64,000 bases of DNA from Schauerella fraxinea (GCA_030849965.1 JAVDKL010000001.1:62001-126000), one strand, 5' to 3'; counted from the stretch's first letter, positions 42,888 through 51,627 are shown. Numbers and translations: made by a program. Notes: a model not told the origin generated them from the sequence alone.

Positions 42888-45800
42888 CGAGTACCAACGC
42901 ACTGACGGGTATGGCCTGACAGGTCAGACATACGCCGGGATCTTCGGGCTCGCCACCATGCAGATGGCGCACCTGACCGGAGATGATGTTGACGGCGCAA
43001 CTTTCGCACTGCCCCACGCGGCAGCCGCTGGGCAGATTCAGGCCCAGGCTTTCGCTGAAGGTAAGCAGGGTGCCGGCGGCAGGCGACCATTGCTTGGCCC
43101 CCGCCTGCGTGCGCGCAAACGTGACCGGAAAGTGCTGGTCCGACGTGGCATCGAAGACGGGCGGCGAGCGGAACACTTCGCTGAAAATGTCGAACGCCGG
43201 CATGCCACGCGCGATCAGACCGCGCGACACATTTTTCATCATGGCATCGGGGCCGCACAGGTACACCCGCGCGCGCGCCGCGATCAGCGCATCGCTGACG
43301 ACTGCGGCGTCGAGCGCTTGATTGCCTGGCGCTTCGGTTGAGCGCAGGTCTTCGCTTGAGGTTATGTCTTCGTTTGAGGTCTGGTTCGCGACTGAAATTC
43401 GGTCTTCCGGGCGTGCCGCGCTGTAGTAGTCGATGATCGTCAAGCGGGGCAATTGGCGGCGCAGTTCCCCCAAGCGCTCGCGAAACGCATGGGTGGCTTC
43501 ATGGCGATTGGCGTAATGCAGATGCACCTCGGGCATCGCCGGCTCATCGAGCAGCGATTCGAGATAGCACAGAAAAGGCGTGATGCCGATGCCGCCGGCG
43601 ATCAGCACCACAGGTTGCGGCGAGGCCAGGGGGAGCACGAATTGCCCGCTCGGCGCACCGATCTCGACAGCGTCGCCCACCTTGAGGCGCGTGTGCAGAT
43701 GGGTCGACATCAGGCCGTGAAACGGGGTGCCGTCCGCGTTCTTGCCGCCTTGGCGTCGTACCGCGATCGTGTAATGACGGCGGTCGATGCGCGTGGCCGC
43801 GCCGGTCAGCGAGTAAGCACGGGTGAGCGGCGCGGCACCGTGATTGGACACGCGCAATGTGATGTGCTGACCCGGTTGGAAGTCGGGCAACAGGCCGCCA
43901 TCGGCGGCGGCAAGCGCGATGTGCACGACGCCGTCGGCCACGTCGCGCACGTCGGTAATGTGTGCCGCGCGCAGGCCCGCCCACGGCCGCCTCGCGGGAT
44001 CGCTCACCGGATCGCGCGCGATCTCGCAGGCAAAGGCGCGCATGGGTACCGAACCGCTCACCGGATCGGCATGTTCGGCGCTGATCAGGCTGTTGTAGTT
44101 GCTGCTGCCTGCGCCACGAATGGGAAAGCTTGGCCGGCCGAGTTCCGGACACGCTTGCCACCAACCGAACTCGCCCACCACGATGTCGTCACCCAGATCG
44201 GGATCCACGCGGGCGACGAAGCGGGCTTCGCCGTGCCGCGAGCGTATCCGCAACCAGTCGCCGGCGGCGATCGACCGGCGTGCGGCCAGCGCCGGGCTGA
44301 TGCCGGCTTGCGGCAGCGGGGCACGGCGGCGCAGCGAGGCAAGCGCACGATGTTGGCTGTGGCAGTAGTAGCCGTTTTTGGCGGTCGTGAGCAGCAATGG
44401 AAATCGATCGCCGCTCGGTGCATCGGGGGCAGGTGTATAGGTGGGCAGCGCAAAGTAGCCATGCCGATGCAGCTTTTCCGAATACAGTTCGACGCGACGC
44501 GTGTCGGTGGCAAAGCCGCGCACGCCGCCGATGGTTTCTTCTTCGGCGTATTTGCGGTCGCGATGCGTCAACGGCCGTTGGACGCCTGCCGGCGCGGCGC
44601 GCAGGGCCTCAACGGTCAGGCCCAGCGGCGCGAGTTGATGATTCCAGGCACGATCCAGATCGCCGTCGAAAAACAAATGGCCGAAGCCGAGACGCTTCGC
44701 CAGATCGAACACGATGTCGTTATCGGACCGCGATTCGCCACGCGGGCTGACCATGCGCGTGCGCAGTTGGATCTGGGCCTCGGCGCGTTCGCTGATCTCG
44801 AAACCCAGACGCAGGCCTTCATGCTCCCAAGGCGTATTGACCGGCAGGAAAATGTCGGCGTAGCTGGCCGATGGCGTCATGAACAGGTCGCAATGCACAT
44901 GGAACTCAAGCTGCTGCAAGGCCGCCTGGGCTTGCGCGGTATCGGCTTGTGAGGCCAGCGGATTGGTGCCGAACGCAAACATGGCGCGCACCGGATACGG
45001 CACGCCATCGAGCATCGCCCGGTACATGTCGCGTGCGGTGATCCAGCCCATGGCAGGCGGGCCGAGCGGCCGGTCTGCCAATCCGATGGCCTTGGCGCGC
45101 TGGGTGGGCGAGATCAGATCCAATCCATTCATCGCCGGCGCGGGCTGGCGGGTGTACACGCGATTGCCGCCGGTGCGGTCGAAACTGCCGGTAAGCGCAT
45201 ACAGCACGGCGATGGCCCGTTCGTTTTGCGTGGCGTTGGCATGTTGCCCGATCCCGGTCCAGGCGTGATAGGCGATCTTGCGGCTATCGGCGAGGAGTGC
45301 CGCCGCAGCCTGCAACTGGGCTTCGGCAACACCGGTAAGGGCTGCCACGCGCGCTGGCGGATACGCTGCGCATTGCGTGGCGAGCAGGTCGAAAGCAGGT
45401 CGGCAGATGACGCTGCCGCCGTCGGTCAAGGGCACCTCGAAGGCACCGTGGAGCGCAAAATCGGCGGTGCCCTGCGATGCGCCGTCGTGGCGGGTGTCGT
45501 AACAGCACGGTTGAGCCCGTGCCGTGTGCCAGGCCACGAAGGCCGTGTTGTCGCCGGCACTTTCGCCTGCGGTACTGTCGGCATCGCCATGCTGCGTGTT
45601 GGTGTTGGTCTTGGCGCCTATCCTTGCGTGCGGCGCGTGGGCTGTTGCCAAACAGTCTTGGGCACGCAGCAGCAACCCGGTGTCATCGCGCACCAATAAA
45701 GGCGCGTTCGTCCATTCGCGTACGAAGGCGTCGTCGTAGCGTCGGCTGTCGATCAGCAAATGCGCCAGCCCCAACGCGAGTGCTGCATCGGTGCCCGGGC

Positions 45801-46455
45801 GCACGGGCAACCAGGTATCGGCCTGGGCGGCCAATGCGGTGCGTTGGGGATCGATCACCAGCATCTTCGCGCCTGCCGCACGTCCGACGCCGATCGCGTG
45901 CGCCTGCGCCAGCCAGGTGTTGGCCGGGTTATGCCCCCACAACATGATGAGGTCGGCGTGCGCGTAGTCGGCGGTGGGCATGCCGCAGCCAAAGGTGAAG
46001 GCGTGCGCAAAATCCTTGTGCCAGTTGCAGATCTCGGTGGCGTAGCTGATATTCGGACTGCCGAAGGCACGCACGAATCGCTCGATCCAGTCGATGCTGT
46101 CGGAAAGCGGGGTGCCACTGGGTGTGGTGACGCCGAAGGCCACGGCCTCAGGGCCATTTTCGCGCCGCACGGTATCGAGCTTGGCGGCGATTTCCGTGAG
46201 TGCAGTGTCCCAGGAGATACGTTCCCAACCCGGATCCGCATCGCCTTTGGGGCGGGTGCGCCGCATGGGATGCAACACGCGATGGGGGCTGTGCACGAGC
46301 TCGGGCGCGGCGCGGCCTTTCATGCACATGGCCTGCCCGGTCGGGTGGTCGGGGTCGGGCACGACGCGAATCAGCGCATCGCCGTCGACGACATTGATCG
46401 TGCCGCAGCGCGATCGGCATAGCGTGCAATAGCCGCGTATTTCCCCTGCAGACAT
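42877..46455 (-). CDS. Molybdopterin oxidoreductase fused to FMN/NAD(P)H reductase and 2Fe-2S ferredoxin
   Basis: Self-contained oxidoreductase of 1192 residues. Residues 1-800 are a DMSO-reductase-superfamily domain: a 4Fe-4S site of C10, C13, C17 and C44, a likely Mo-ligand C143 (ATEICNWHKD), and bis-MGD binding segments such as GHNPANTWLA and a molydopterin dinucleotide domain near 690-800. Residues 850-1190 match phthalate-dioxygenase-reductase-type proteins: flavin motif RAYSLTG, nucleotide motif AGGIGITPFL, YLCGPDAMM, and C-terminal 2Fe-2S ligands in CRVGQCESC...CLTC. Electrons could flow NAD(P)H to FMN to 2Fe-2S to 4Fe-4S to Mo in one chain. No signal peptide. The nearest families are assimilatory nitrate reductase-like; the substrate is unknown. 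Confidence 0.9.
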   Translation of the reverse strand: MSAGEIRGYCTLCRSRCGTINVVDGDALIRVVPDPDHPTGQAMCMKGRAAPELVHSPHRVLHPMRRTRPKGDADPGWERISWDTALTEIAAKLDTVRRENGPEAVAFGVTTPSGTPLSDSIDWIERFVRAFGSPNISYATEICNWHKDFAHAFTFGCGMPTADYAHADLIMLWGHNPANTWLAQAHAIGVGRAAGAKMLVIDPQRTALAAQADTWLPVRPGTDAALALGLAHLLIDSRRYDDAFVREWTNAPLLVRDDTGLLLRAQDCLATAHAPHARIGAKTNTNTQHGDADSTAGESAGDNTAFVAWHTARAQPCCYDTRHDGASQGTADFALHGAFEVPLTDGGSVICRPAFDLLATQCAAYPPARVAALTGVAEAQLQAAAALLADSRKIAYHAWTGIGQHANATQNERAIAVLYALTGSFDRTGGNRVYTRQPAPAMNGLDLISPTQRAKAIGLADRPLGPPAMGWITARDMYRAMLDGVPYPVRAMFAFGTNPLASQADTAQAQAALQQLEFHVHCDLFMTPSASYADIFLPVNTPWEHEGLRLGFEISERAEAQIQLRTRMVSPRGESRSDNDIVFDLAKRLGFGHLFFDGDLDRAWNHQLAPLGLTVEALRAAPAGVQRPLTHRDRKYAEEETIGGVRGFATDTRRVELYSEKLHRHGYFALPTYTPAPDAPSGDRFPLLLTTAKNGYYCHSQHRALASLRRRAPLPQAGISPALAARRSIAAGDWLRIRSRHGEARFVARVDPDLGDDIVVGEFGWWQACPELGRPSFPIRGAGSSNYNSLISAEHADPVSGSVPMRAFACEIARDPVSDPARRPWAGLRAAHITDVRDVADGVVHIALAAADGGLLPDFQPGQHITLRVSNHGAAPLTRAYSLTGAATRIDRRHYTIAVRRQGGKNADGTPFHGLMSTHLHTRLKVGDAVEIGAPSGQFVLPLASPQPVVLIAGGIGITPFLCYLESLLDEPAMPEVHLHYANRHEATHAFRERLGELRRQLPRLTIIDYYSAARPEDRISVANQTSNEDITSSEDLRSTEAPGNQALDAAVVSDALIAARARVYLCGPDAMMKNVSRGLIARGMPAFDIFSEVFRSPPVFDATSDQHFPVTFARTQAGAKQWSPAAGTLLTFSESLGLNLPSGCRVGQCESCAVNIISGQVRHLHGGEPEDPGVCLTCQAIPVSALVLDAG
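43330..43401 (-). repeat. Four 18-bp in-frame repeats inside the reductase domain
   Basis: Imperfect 18-bp units at 43330, 43348, 43366 and 43384, with the central two differing at few positions. They encode a Ser/Glu-rich hexapeptide series (TSNEDI, TSSEDL and degenerate neighbours) between the NAD-binding strands of the flavoreductase part. This looks like a disordered, expansion-prone loop that preserves the frame. Confidence 0.7.
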
Positions 46456-46510
46456 AACGCTCTCGTGGTTCGTTGTCTTGCTTAATCGACCGATACTAGA
46501 AGCGGTGCAG

Positions 46511-46534
46511 CAATATTGCTAATATAAATTATTG
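46511..46534. promoter_or_regulatory. AT-rich divergent operator candidate for the LysR regulator
   Basis: Between the divergent molybdo-fusion gene and lysR, a strikingly AT-rich stretch holds the inverted repeat ATATT-gct-AATAT (46513-46525) inside a wider CAATA-N14-TATTG (46511-46534). LysR-type regulators typically bind such T-N11-A-like dyads in the shared promoter of a divergent target, so the upstream operon is the probable target. Symmetry and position are seen; binding is inferred. Confidence 0.5.
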
Positions 46535-46562
46535 AATGCTGGATATCTAATAAATCAATATC

Positions 46563-47480
46563 ATGGCGCCACCGGTCACGCTGCGGCAATTCGAATACTT
46601 TCTCGCGCTCACGCAAACCGGCCAAGTGTCGCGTGCGGCGCTGCAATGCAACGTGTCGCAATCGTCGATGACGATTGCGTTGCGCAATATGGAGCAGGCT
46701 CTGGGGGTGCCGCTGTTCGTGCGGCACGCCCGTGGGTTGCATCTCACCGATGCGGGCGAGCGTTTCGTGCGGCACGCGCAGCACGTGATGGGTGCCGTCG
46801 ACCGCGCTGTGGACGACATGCGGGCGGTGGCCGACGATCTGCAAGGTGAGGTGCGGTTGGGGGTGACCGAAACGATTTCGGCCTATTTGATGCCGGCGGT
46901 GATTGCCGCTGTGGCGCAGCGGTTTCCCAATCTCAAGATTCATGTGGTGGAGCGCGACCGGGCGCGCATCGAGCAAGGCTTGCTGGCGGGCGAGTTCGAT
47001 TTTGCGCTGGCGATCGTGTCCAATCTCACGCGCTTCGATAAGTTGCAGTACGACACCATGCTGCGCTCCCCGCGACGGTTGTGGACGCATCCCGATCACG
47101 CGCTTCAGCATGCCTCCACTGTCAGTCTTGCGGCCGTGGCGCAGGCCGATTACGTGCTGCTCGACATGGACGAACATATCGAAACGGTGGGCAAGTACTG
47201 GGGGGAGTATGGCTTGCAGCCGCGCGTGCGCTACCAGAGCGGCTCGCTCGAAGCGGTGCGCAGCCTGGTCGCGTTGCAGCAAGGGGTGACGATCCTGTCG
47301 GACCTTGTCTATCGCCCGTGGTCACTCGAAGGCCGGCGCATCATGCGGCGCGATCTGAGCGATGCGGTGCCCACCATGGATATCGGCGGCGTGTGGCGCA
47401 AGGCGGATGGTCTGTCGCCCAGCAGCGAAACGCTGATGGGCTTTTTGCGCGTGTCGATCAAGGCGCTCGCGCAAAGTTGA
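46563..47480 (+). CDS. LysR-family transcriptional regulator, divergent from the molybdo-fusion operon
   Basis: Regulator of 305 residues. The N-terminal winged helix-turn-helix covers residues 6-65 (LRQFEYFLALTQTGQVSRAA, NVSQSSMTIALRNMEQALG, PLFVRHARGLHLTDAGERFV). The C-terminal effector-binding domain begins GEVRLGVTETISAYLMPAVI near residue 98. The ATG at 46563 lies right after an AT-rich dyad. It is divergent from the 1192-residue oxidoreductase, the classical LysR arrangement, so it probably controls that operon in response to its substrate. Confidence 0.93.
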   Translation: MAPPVTLRQFEYFLALTQTGQVSRAALQCNVSQSSMTIALRNMEQALGVPLFVRHARGLHLTDAGERFVRHAQHVMGAVDRAVDDMRAVADDLQGEVRLGVTETISAYLMPAVIAAVAQRFPNLKIHVVERDRARIEQGLLAGEFDFALAIVSNLTRFDKLQYDTMLRSPRRLWTHPDHALQHASTVSLAAVAQADYVLLDMDEHIETVGKYWGEYGLQPRVRYQSGSLEAVRSLVALQQGVTILSDLVYRPWSLEGRRIMRRDLSDAVPTMDIGGVWRKADGLSPSSETLMGFLRVSIKALAQS

Positions 47481-47494
47481 CGTTGATGCAATCT

Positions 47495-47559
47495 CAGTGC
47501 GCCGGGCGCGTCATCGTCAGACGGCAACTTCAGCGCGCGGGGCGCGTCATTGTCAGGCG
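47495..47559. repeat. Direct repeat of a 29-bp sequence
   Basis: Two copies (47495-47523 and 47531-47559) match at 25 of 29 positions with a 36-bp period. The second copy covers the 3' end of the thioesterase gene, including its stop codon region. The position between convergent genes suggests a local duplication or a repeat of termination-type sequence. Confidence 0.7.
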
Positions 47560-48036
47560 AGGCGCAAAACCGTCGGGCAGCGGCACGGGCCGATGTGCGC
47601 CGACGGCGGCGGCGAGGGCGTCCCGCACATCGTCGGGAAACGCCTTGACCTTGCGCGTGTTGAGATCCACATGAATACTGAGCTGCTCCATCGTGGCCGC
47701 GAGAAACCCATCGCGGCGGCGGAAGAGCTCCATCAGCACGATCAGGCGTTTGTCATCGGCGTCGAGCAGCCGCAGCCGCAACGATAGCGCCTCGCCGGCA
47801 AGCAGCTCCTGACGGTATGTGGTGTGTATCTCGAGCGTATAAACGCCCGCGCCCGTGTCGTGCGTGTAGGCCTCGCCGATGCCGAAATGATCGAAGAGCC
47901 GATAGCCGTAATGATCGAACACATACACATACTTGGCCGCGTTCATATGGCCGTATAAATCAATCCAGTCGGATTCGACATTCAGATCGATGGTGGGCAG
48001 TGGGGTCGCATCCAGGGCTATCGGCGTAGAAGTCAT
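47530..48036 (-). CDS. Hotdog-fold acyl-CoA thioesterase
   Basis: Protein of 168 residues of the 4-hydroxybenzoyl-CoA thioesterase-like hotdog family. The catalytic-loop pattern DLYGHMNAAKYVYVFDHYGY near residues 26-45 and the strand YTLEIHTTYRQELLAGEAL are typical, and the helix contains the catalytic Asp/His pair. Close relatives include betainyl-CoA and other short acyl-CoA thioesterases. It is preceded by an AraC regulator gene on the same strand (70 bp gap) that may control it. Confidence 0.85.
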   Translation of the reverse strand: MTSTPIALDATPLPTIDLNVESDWIDLYGHMNAAKYVYVFDHYGYRLFDHFGIGEAYTHDTGAGVYTLEIHTTYRQELLAGEALSLRLRLLDADDKRLIVLMELFRRRDGFLAATMEQLSIHVDLNTRKVKAFPDDVRDALAAAVGAHRPVPLPDGFAPRLTMTRPAR

Positions 48037-48106
48037 CAGGGCTCGGCAAAATGGTTTGATGCATTTTCCATGAGACCACCGCTGCCGTCCATCCGGACAT
48101 GACGGA

Positions 48107-49006
48107 TCAAGCGACCTGAACCAGATCCGCCGTCGAACGTCTCAAGCGCACCGCATCGCGCGCGGGCGGCGCGCCGAAGAGCCGTGTGTATTCGCGGCTG
48201 AACTGCGACGGGCTGCCGTAGCCCACCGCAAAACCCACGCTGGCGGCGTCCGCCTCATCGATCAGCAATCGTTTGCGCGCCTCCTGCAAACGGATGCGCT
48301 TCTGGTACTGCAGCGGACTCATCTCCGTTACTGATTTGAAATGGCGATGAAATGCCGACTCGCTCATATTCGACAGCCGCGCCAGGTGCTCAACGCTGAA
48401 CGCTTCGGCATAGTGCCGTTTGATCCAATCAATCGCGCGCCCGATCTGCGACAGGTGTGAGCCGGACAAGGCGATTTGCCGCAGCATGGCGCTCTGTGGA
48501 CCGGAGAGCAGGCGATACAGAATTTCGCGCTCGATCAGCGGCGCAAGCATGGGGATATCGGCGGGGCGCTCGAGCAGGCGCAATAGCCGCACAACGGGGT
48601 CGAGCAGATCGTCGCTGATCGGACTGACGCCGTAGCCCCGGTGCTGTTCGCCCACGTCCGGCACCGGCGGCATATCGAGCAACATGTCCGCCAATAGAGT
48701 GCGATCCAGCGTGAGGGCAAAGGCGAGATAAGGCTTATCCAGGCTGGCCTCGGATACCACGCCGGTGACAGGCAGATCGACCGAAACGACGAGGTAGTTC
48801 GAGGTGTCGTAGTTGATGACCTGACGGTTGAGAAACGCCTGCTTGCGCCCTTGCGCCACGATGCAAAGCACCGGCTCGTAGACCACATGCATCGGCTCGG
48901 TCGTGGTATCCGAACGCACCAGCCACACCCGCGGAATCTCTGTCACATGGATGGGGGTAGAGCAGAATTGTTTGATCAGGGTTTGAAGCGTTTGTAGCGA
49001 TTGCAT
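48107..49006 (-). CDS. AraC-family transcriptional regulator
   Basis: Regulator of 299 residues. The N-terminal AraC-type binding domain (PF06719-like) has MHVVYEPVLCIVAQGRKQAFL and YDTSNYLVVSVDLPVTG. The C-terminal two helix-turn-helix region covers about residues 190-290 (AIDWIKRHYAEAFSVEHLARLSNMSESAFHRHF, PLQYQKRIRLQEARKRLL, ASVGFAVGYGSPSQFSREYTRLFG). It may regulate the thioesterase 70 bp downstream or an unlinked aldehyde-detoxification gene, as such regulators often do. Ligand unknown. Confidence 0.93.
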   Translation of the reverse strand: MQSLQTLQTLIKQFCSTPIHVTEIPRVWLVRSDTTTEPMHVVYEPVLCIVAQGRKQAFLNRQVINYDTSNYLVVSVDLPVTGVVSEASLDKPYLAFALTLDRTLLADMLLDMPPVPDVGEQHRGYGVSPISDDLLDPVVRLLRLLERPADIPMLAPLIEREILYRLLSGPQSAMLRQIALSGSHLSQIGRAIDWIKRHYAEAFSVEHLARLSNMSESAFHRHFKSVTEMSPLQYQKRIRLQEARKRLLIDEADAASVGFAVGYGSPSQFSREYTRLFGAPPARDAVRLRRSTADLVQVA

Positions 49007-49109
49007 GAACGGCCTCCTCGGTGCAGTCTAGGCGTGCCGTGCGGTCCTGTAAACGCTGCGACCCCCACGCGTGCCTGGTGTGGGAGGATTGTGCAAGGGT
49101 TTGCGAGCA

Positions 49110-50003
49110 TCAGGCCAGGGGTGTTTGGCGCAAGTGTTCGAGCACGGCGCGCGCGTAGGGTGGCAGGGTGGGTAAATCCCGCAGGCACAACATCAGACGG
49201 CGGCGCGCCCAGGGATCGGTGAGGCGTAATCGTGCAACGGTGCGCGCGCGAACCGCCCGTCGGGCGGCCGCATGGGGCACCACGGCGATGCCGATGCCAT
49301 GGCCGACCATGCGGCAGATGCCATCGAAGGTGCTCAGGCGAACGCGATAGTGCAGGTGCGCGCCCAGGCGGCGCGCGTGCATGTCGATATGCGTTTGCAG
49401 CGCGCTGTCTTCCACCAGGCCGACGACGTCATGCCCGACGAGATCGGCCAGGCATATGGTCTGGCGCTGCGCCAAAGCATGGCCGCGCGGCACGATCACG
49501 GCCAGGGGATCGTCGCGAAACAGCGCCGTCTGCAAGCCTTCCAGATCGCTGGCGTCCGACACCACGCCGAGATCGCAGTGGCCGGTGCGCACGGCATGGA
49601 CGATGTCTTGGCTGACACGCTCTTCCAGATCGATCGACACGCGGGGATGGGCGAGCAGAAAAGGCGCGAGCGCATCGGGCAGGTACTCGCTCAACGCCAC
49701 GGTATTGCACAGCAGGCGCACGTGACCGGCCATCCCGCGTCCGTATTGGCCCAATTCACTATGCAACCGATCCATCTGCCCCAGCACGGCGCGGGCGTGA
49801 TGCACCAGCGTGCGGCCGGCATCGGTCGCAGTTGTGCCGCGGCGCCCGCGGGTGAGCAACGGCACGCCCAGCATGTGCTCCATGCCGCGGATGCGTTCAC
49901 TGGCCGACGCGGCGGTCATATGGGCGCGCTGGGCGCCCGCCGTGATGGTGCCGGTATCGTGGATGTGCAGAAACAGCCGCAGGTCGGTCAGGTCGAAACG
50001 CAT
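49110..50003 (-). CDS. LysR-family transcriptional regulator, divergent from TSUP transporter
   Basis: Regulator of 297 residues with the LysR winged helix-turn-helix at residues 4-62 (DLTDLRLFLHIHDTGTITAGA, AASASERIRGMEHMLGVPLL) and a periplasmic-binding-like effector domain from GHVRLLCNTVALSEYLPDALA near residue 93. ATG 50003 is chosen because it gives the standard N-terminus; the upstream in-frame ATG at 50108 adds 35 residues without similarity. It is divergent from a TauE/SafE-type transporter gene with 135 bp between them, so it probably controls that gene. Confidence 0.92.
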   Translation of the reverse strand: MRFDLTDLRLFLHIHDTGTITAGAQRAHMTAASASERIRGMEHMLGVPLLTRGRRGTTATDAGRTLVHHARAVLGQMDRLHSELGQYGRGMAGHVRLLCNTVALSEYLPDALAPFLLAHPRVSIDLEERVSQDIVHAVRTGHCDLGVVSDASDLEGLQTALFRDDPLAVIVPRGHALAQRQTICLADLVGHDVVGLVEDSALQTHIDMHARRLGAHLHYRVRLSTFDGICRMVGHGIGIAVVPHAAARRAVRARTVARLRLTDPWARRRLMLCLRDLPTLPPYARAVLEHLRQTPLA

Positions 50004-50138
50004 GGTGAAAATCCTAGCATGGTCAGCATTAGGCTGCGCCTGAGGCTGCGTCAAGAAAATCCCGTTACCGACCGATTGCGTATCGCGTACACAATGGACG
50101 AACGGCATCCGCCCACGATCAACAAACCGAGTGAAATC

Positions 50139-50900
50139 ATGCCTCTTGGCGACTTATTCCCCACCCTGTCCTGGCCCGTCGCGACGGCGATCATGGGCAT
50201 TTTCCTGGCCGCCGGGCTGGTCAAAGGCGTGGTGGGTTTGGGGCTGCCTACGGTCGCGATGGCCTTGCTTGCGTTGCTGATGTCGCCCGCGCAGGCGGCG
50301 GCGCTCCTTATCGTGCCGTCGTTGGCCACCAATTTGTGGCAGATGTGCCCGATTGCCACGCTGCCTGCAGTGATGCGCCGGATTGGCGGCATGCAGGTTG
50401 GCATCTGCGTAGGAACGCTTGGCGGGGCGTGGATGCTGGGCGCACCGGCGGGGGCGTGGGCGACGGTGTCGCTGGGCGTGGCGCTGGTGGCTTACGCGCT
50501 GTGGGGGCTTTCCGGCGCTTCGATGCGGGTGTCCCCGCGCGCCGAAAGGATATGGGGCCCGCTTGTGGGGGTAGCGACCGGCGTGGTGACGGCGGCGACC
50601 GGTGTGTTCGCGGTGCCTGCCGTGCCGTACCTGCAATCGCTGGGATTGCCGCGCGAGGCTTTGATCCAGGCCATGGGCGTGTCGTTTACCGTGTCCACGC
50701 TGGCGCTGGCCGCCGGCCTGATGGTGAATGCGAGCTACGACGCGGCGTCGGCGGGCACTTCGTTCTGGATGCTGGTGCCGGCGATGGTGGGCATGGCCTT
50801 GGGTCAAGGGCTGCGCAAGACGATGTCACCGCAGGTGTTTCGCCGCGTGTTTCTCGGCAGTCTATTGCTGCTGGGGGCGTACCTGATCGGGTCGACGTGA
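50139..50900 (+). CDS. TSUP-family transporter (TauE/SafE)
   Basis: Sulfite exporter TauE/SafE-family membrane protein of 253 residues with about seven to eight hydrophobic segments and the duplicated GLVKGVVGLGLP (residue 22) and VGVATGVVTAATGVFAVPAVPYLQ (residue 143) motifs of the family. Substrates in the family are sulfur-containing or organic acid anions. The ATG at 50139 starts the usual N-terminus; longer in-frame ORFs upstream run antisense to the lysR gene and are shadows. The LysR protein encoded divergently is the likely regulator. It is convergent with ogt. Confidence 0.92.
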   Translation: MPLGDLFPTLSWPVATAIMGIFLAAGLVKGVVGLGLPTVAMALLALLMSPAQAAALLIVPSLATNLWQMCPIATLPAVMRRIGGMQVGICVGTLGGAWMLGAPAGAWATVSLGVALVAYALWGLSGASMRVSPRAERIWGPLVGVATGVVTAATGVFAVPAVPYLQSLGLPREALIQAMGVSFTVSTLALAAGLMVNASYDAASAGTSFWMLVPAMVGMALGQGLRKTMSPQVFRRVFLGSLLLLGAYLIGST

Positions 50901-50985
50901 GGAGGAGGGGGCGTGCGGTAGCGCCTGTGCTTTCCGCCTTTTCGCTGCAGGTTTGAATGCCGCGCGGCGCCGGCCGTGGCCGTCA

Positions 50986-51528
50986 CTAAAACCCAGGCAA
51001 CAGCAGCGAGGCGCCATCGGACAAATCGGCGCCTTCGTGCAACAAGAGCCAGCGTTTGCGGGCCACGCCCCACGCAAATCCCGTCAACATGCCATTCTTG
51101 CCGATCACGCGGTGACACGGCACCACGATGGCGATCGGGTTGGCCGCATTGGCCTGCCCAACCTTCCAGGCGGCGCCGCGATCGGTGATCGATAGCGTTT
51201 GCGCCAATGCGCCGTAATGCGTAACTATGCCTGGCGGAATATCGCGCAGCGCGGACCACACCTGCCGCTGCAGCGCGTTGCCAGGCCGCGCGACGGCGAT
51301 GTCAGCCAACGCGGTGAGTTCGCCGTCGAAGTAGCGCGTGAGCGCTTGCGCAGCGACGCCGGGCGCGGGAGCCGCCTGCACCGTGTGCGAACCGTACAGC
51401 CGCGTGAGCAGCTTGGGGAGGTCCGCAGCCCTTTCTTCGAGCGTGACGGCGTGTGCAACATCGTCGCCATCGGTAGTGATGACGATGTTGCCTATCGGCG
51501 AAGCGAGCAGGTGATGAAAGAGATGCAT
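50986..51528 (-). CDS. ogt: Methylated-DNA--protein-cysteine S-methyltransferase
   Basis: O6-alkylguanine-DNA alkyltransferase of 180 residues that repairs alkylated guanine in a single-turnover reaction. The active-site motif IVVPCHRVIG with acceptor Cys lies near residue 145, after the helix-turn-helix (GIVTHYGALAQTL) and the Asn hinge in QANAANPIAI. There is no Ada N-terminal regulatory domain, so it is the Ogt type. ATG 51528 places the N-terminus at MHLFHHLLASPIGN, which is normal. It is divergent from hsp20. Confidence 0.95.
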   Translation of the reverse strand: MHLFHHLLASPIGNIVITTDGDDVAHAVTLEERAADLPKLLTRLYGSHTVQAAPAPGVAAQALTRYFDGELTALADIAVARPGNALQRQVWSALRDIPPGIVTHYGALAQTLSITDRGAAWKVGQANAANPIAIVVPCHRVIGKNGMLTGFAWGVARKRWLLLHEGADLSDGASLLLPGF

Positions 51529-51599
51529 GACGAATGAGCGCGGGCGATGTCCGATTCTAGATGATGCGAGCTTGAGCGCGTGCGGCAACATCGACGCCC

Positions 51600-51627
51600 C
51601 TTGAAATCGAAAATGACGGCCCTACAT
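51600..51627 (+). promoter_or_regulatory. Sigma-32-type heat-shock promoter of hsp20
   Basis: CTTGAAA at 51600-51606 and CCCTACAT at 51620-51627 are separated by 13 bp, close to the sigma-32 consensus (CTTGAAA, 11-16 bp, CCCCATNT). It lies about 70 bp upstream of the Hsp20 start codon in a leader that has a GGGAGA ribosome binding site. The match is good; activity is inferred. Confidence 0.72.

Noticed and set aside
42877-46455. Canonical nitrate reductase nasA
   Set aside because: The Mo domain is nitrate-reductase-like, but the fused reductase, the transporter neighbour and lack of nitrite reductase genes do not support calling nitrate as substrate.
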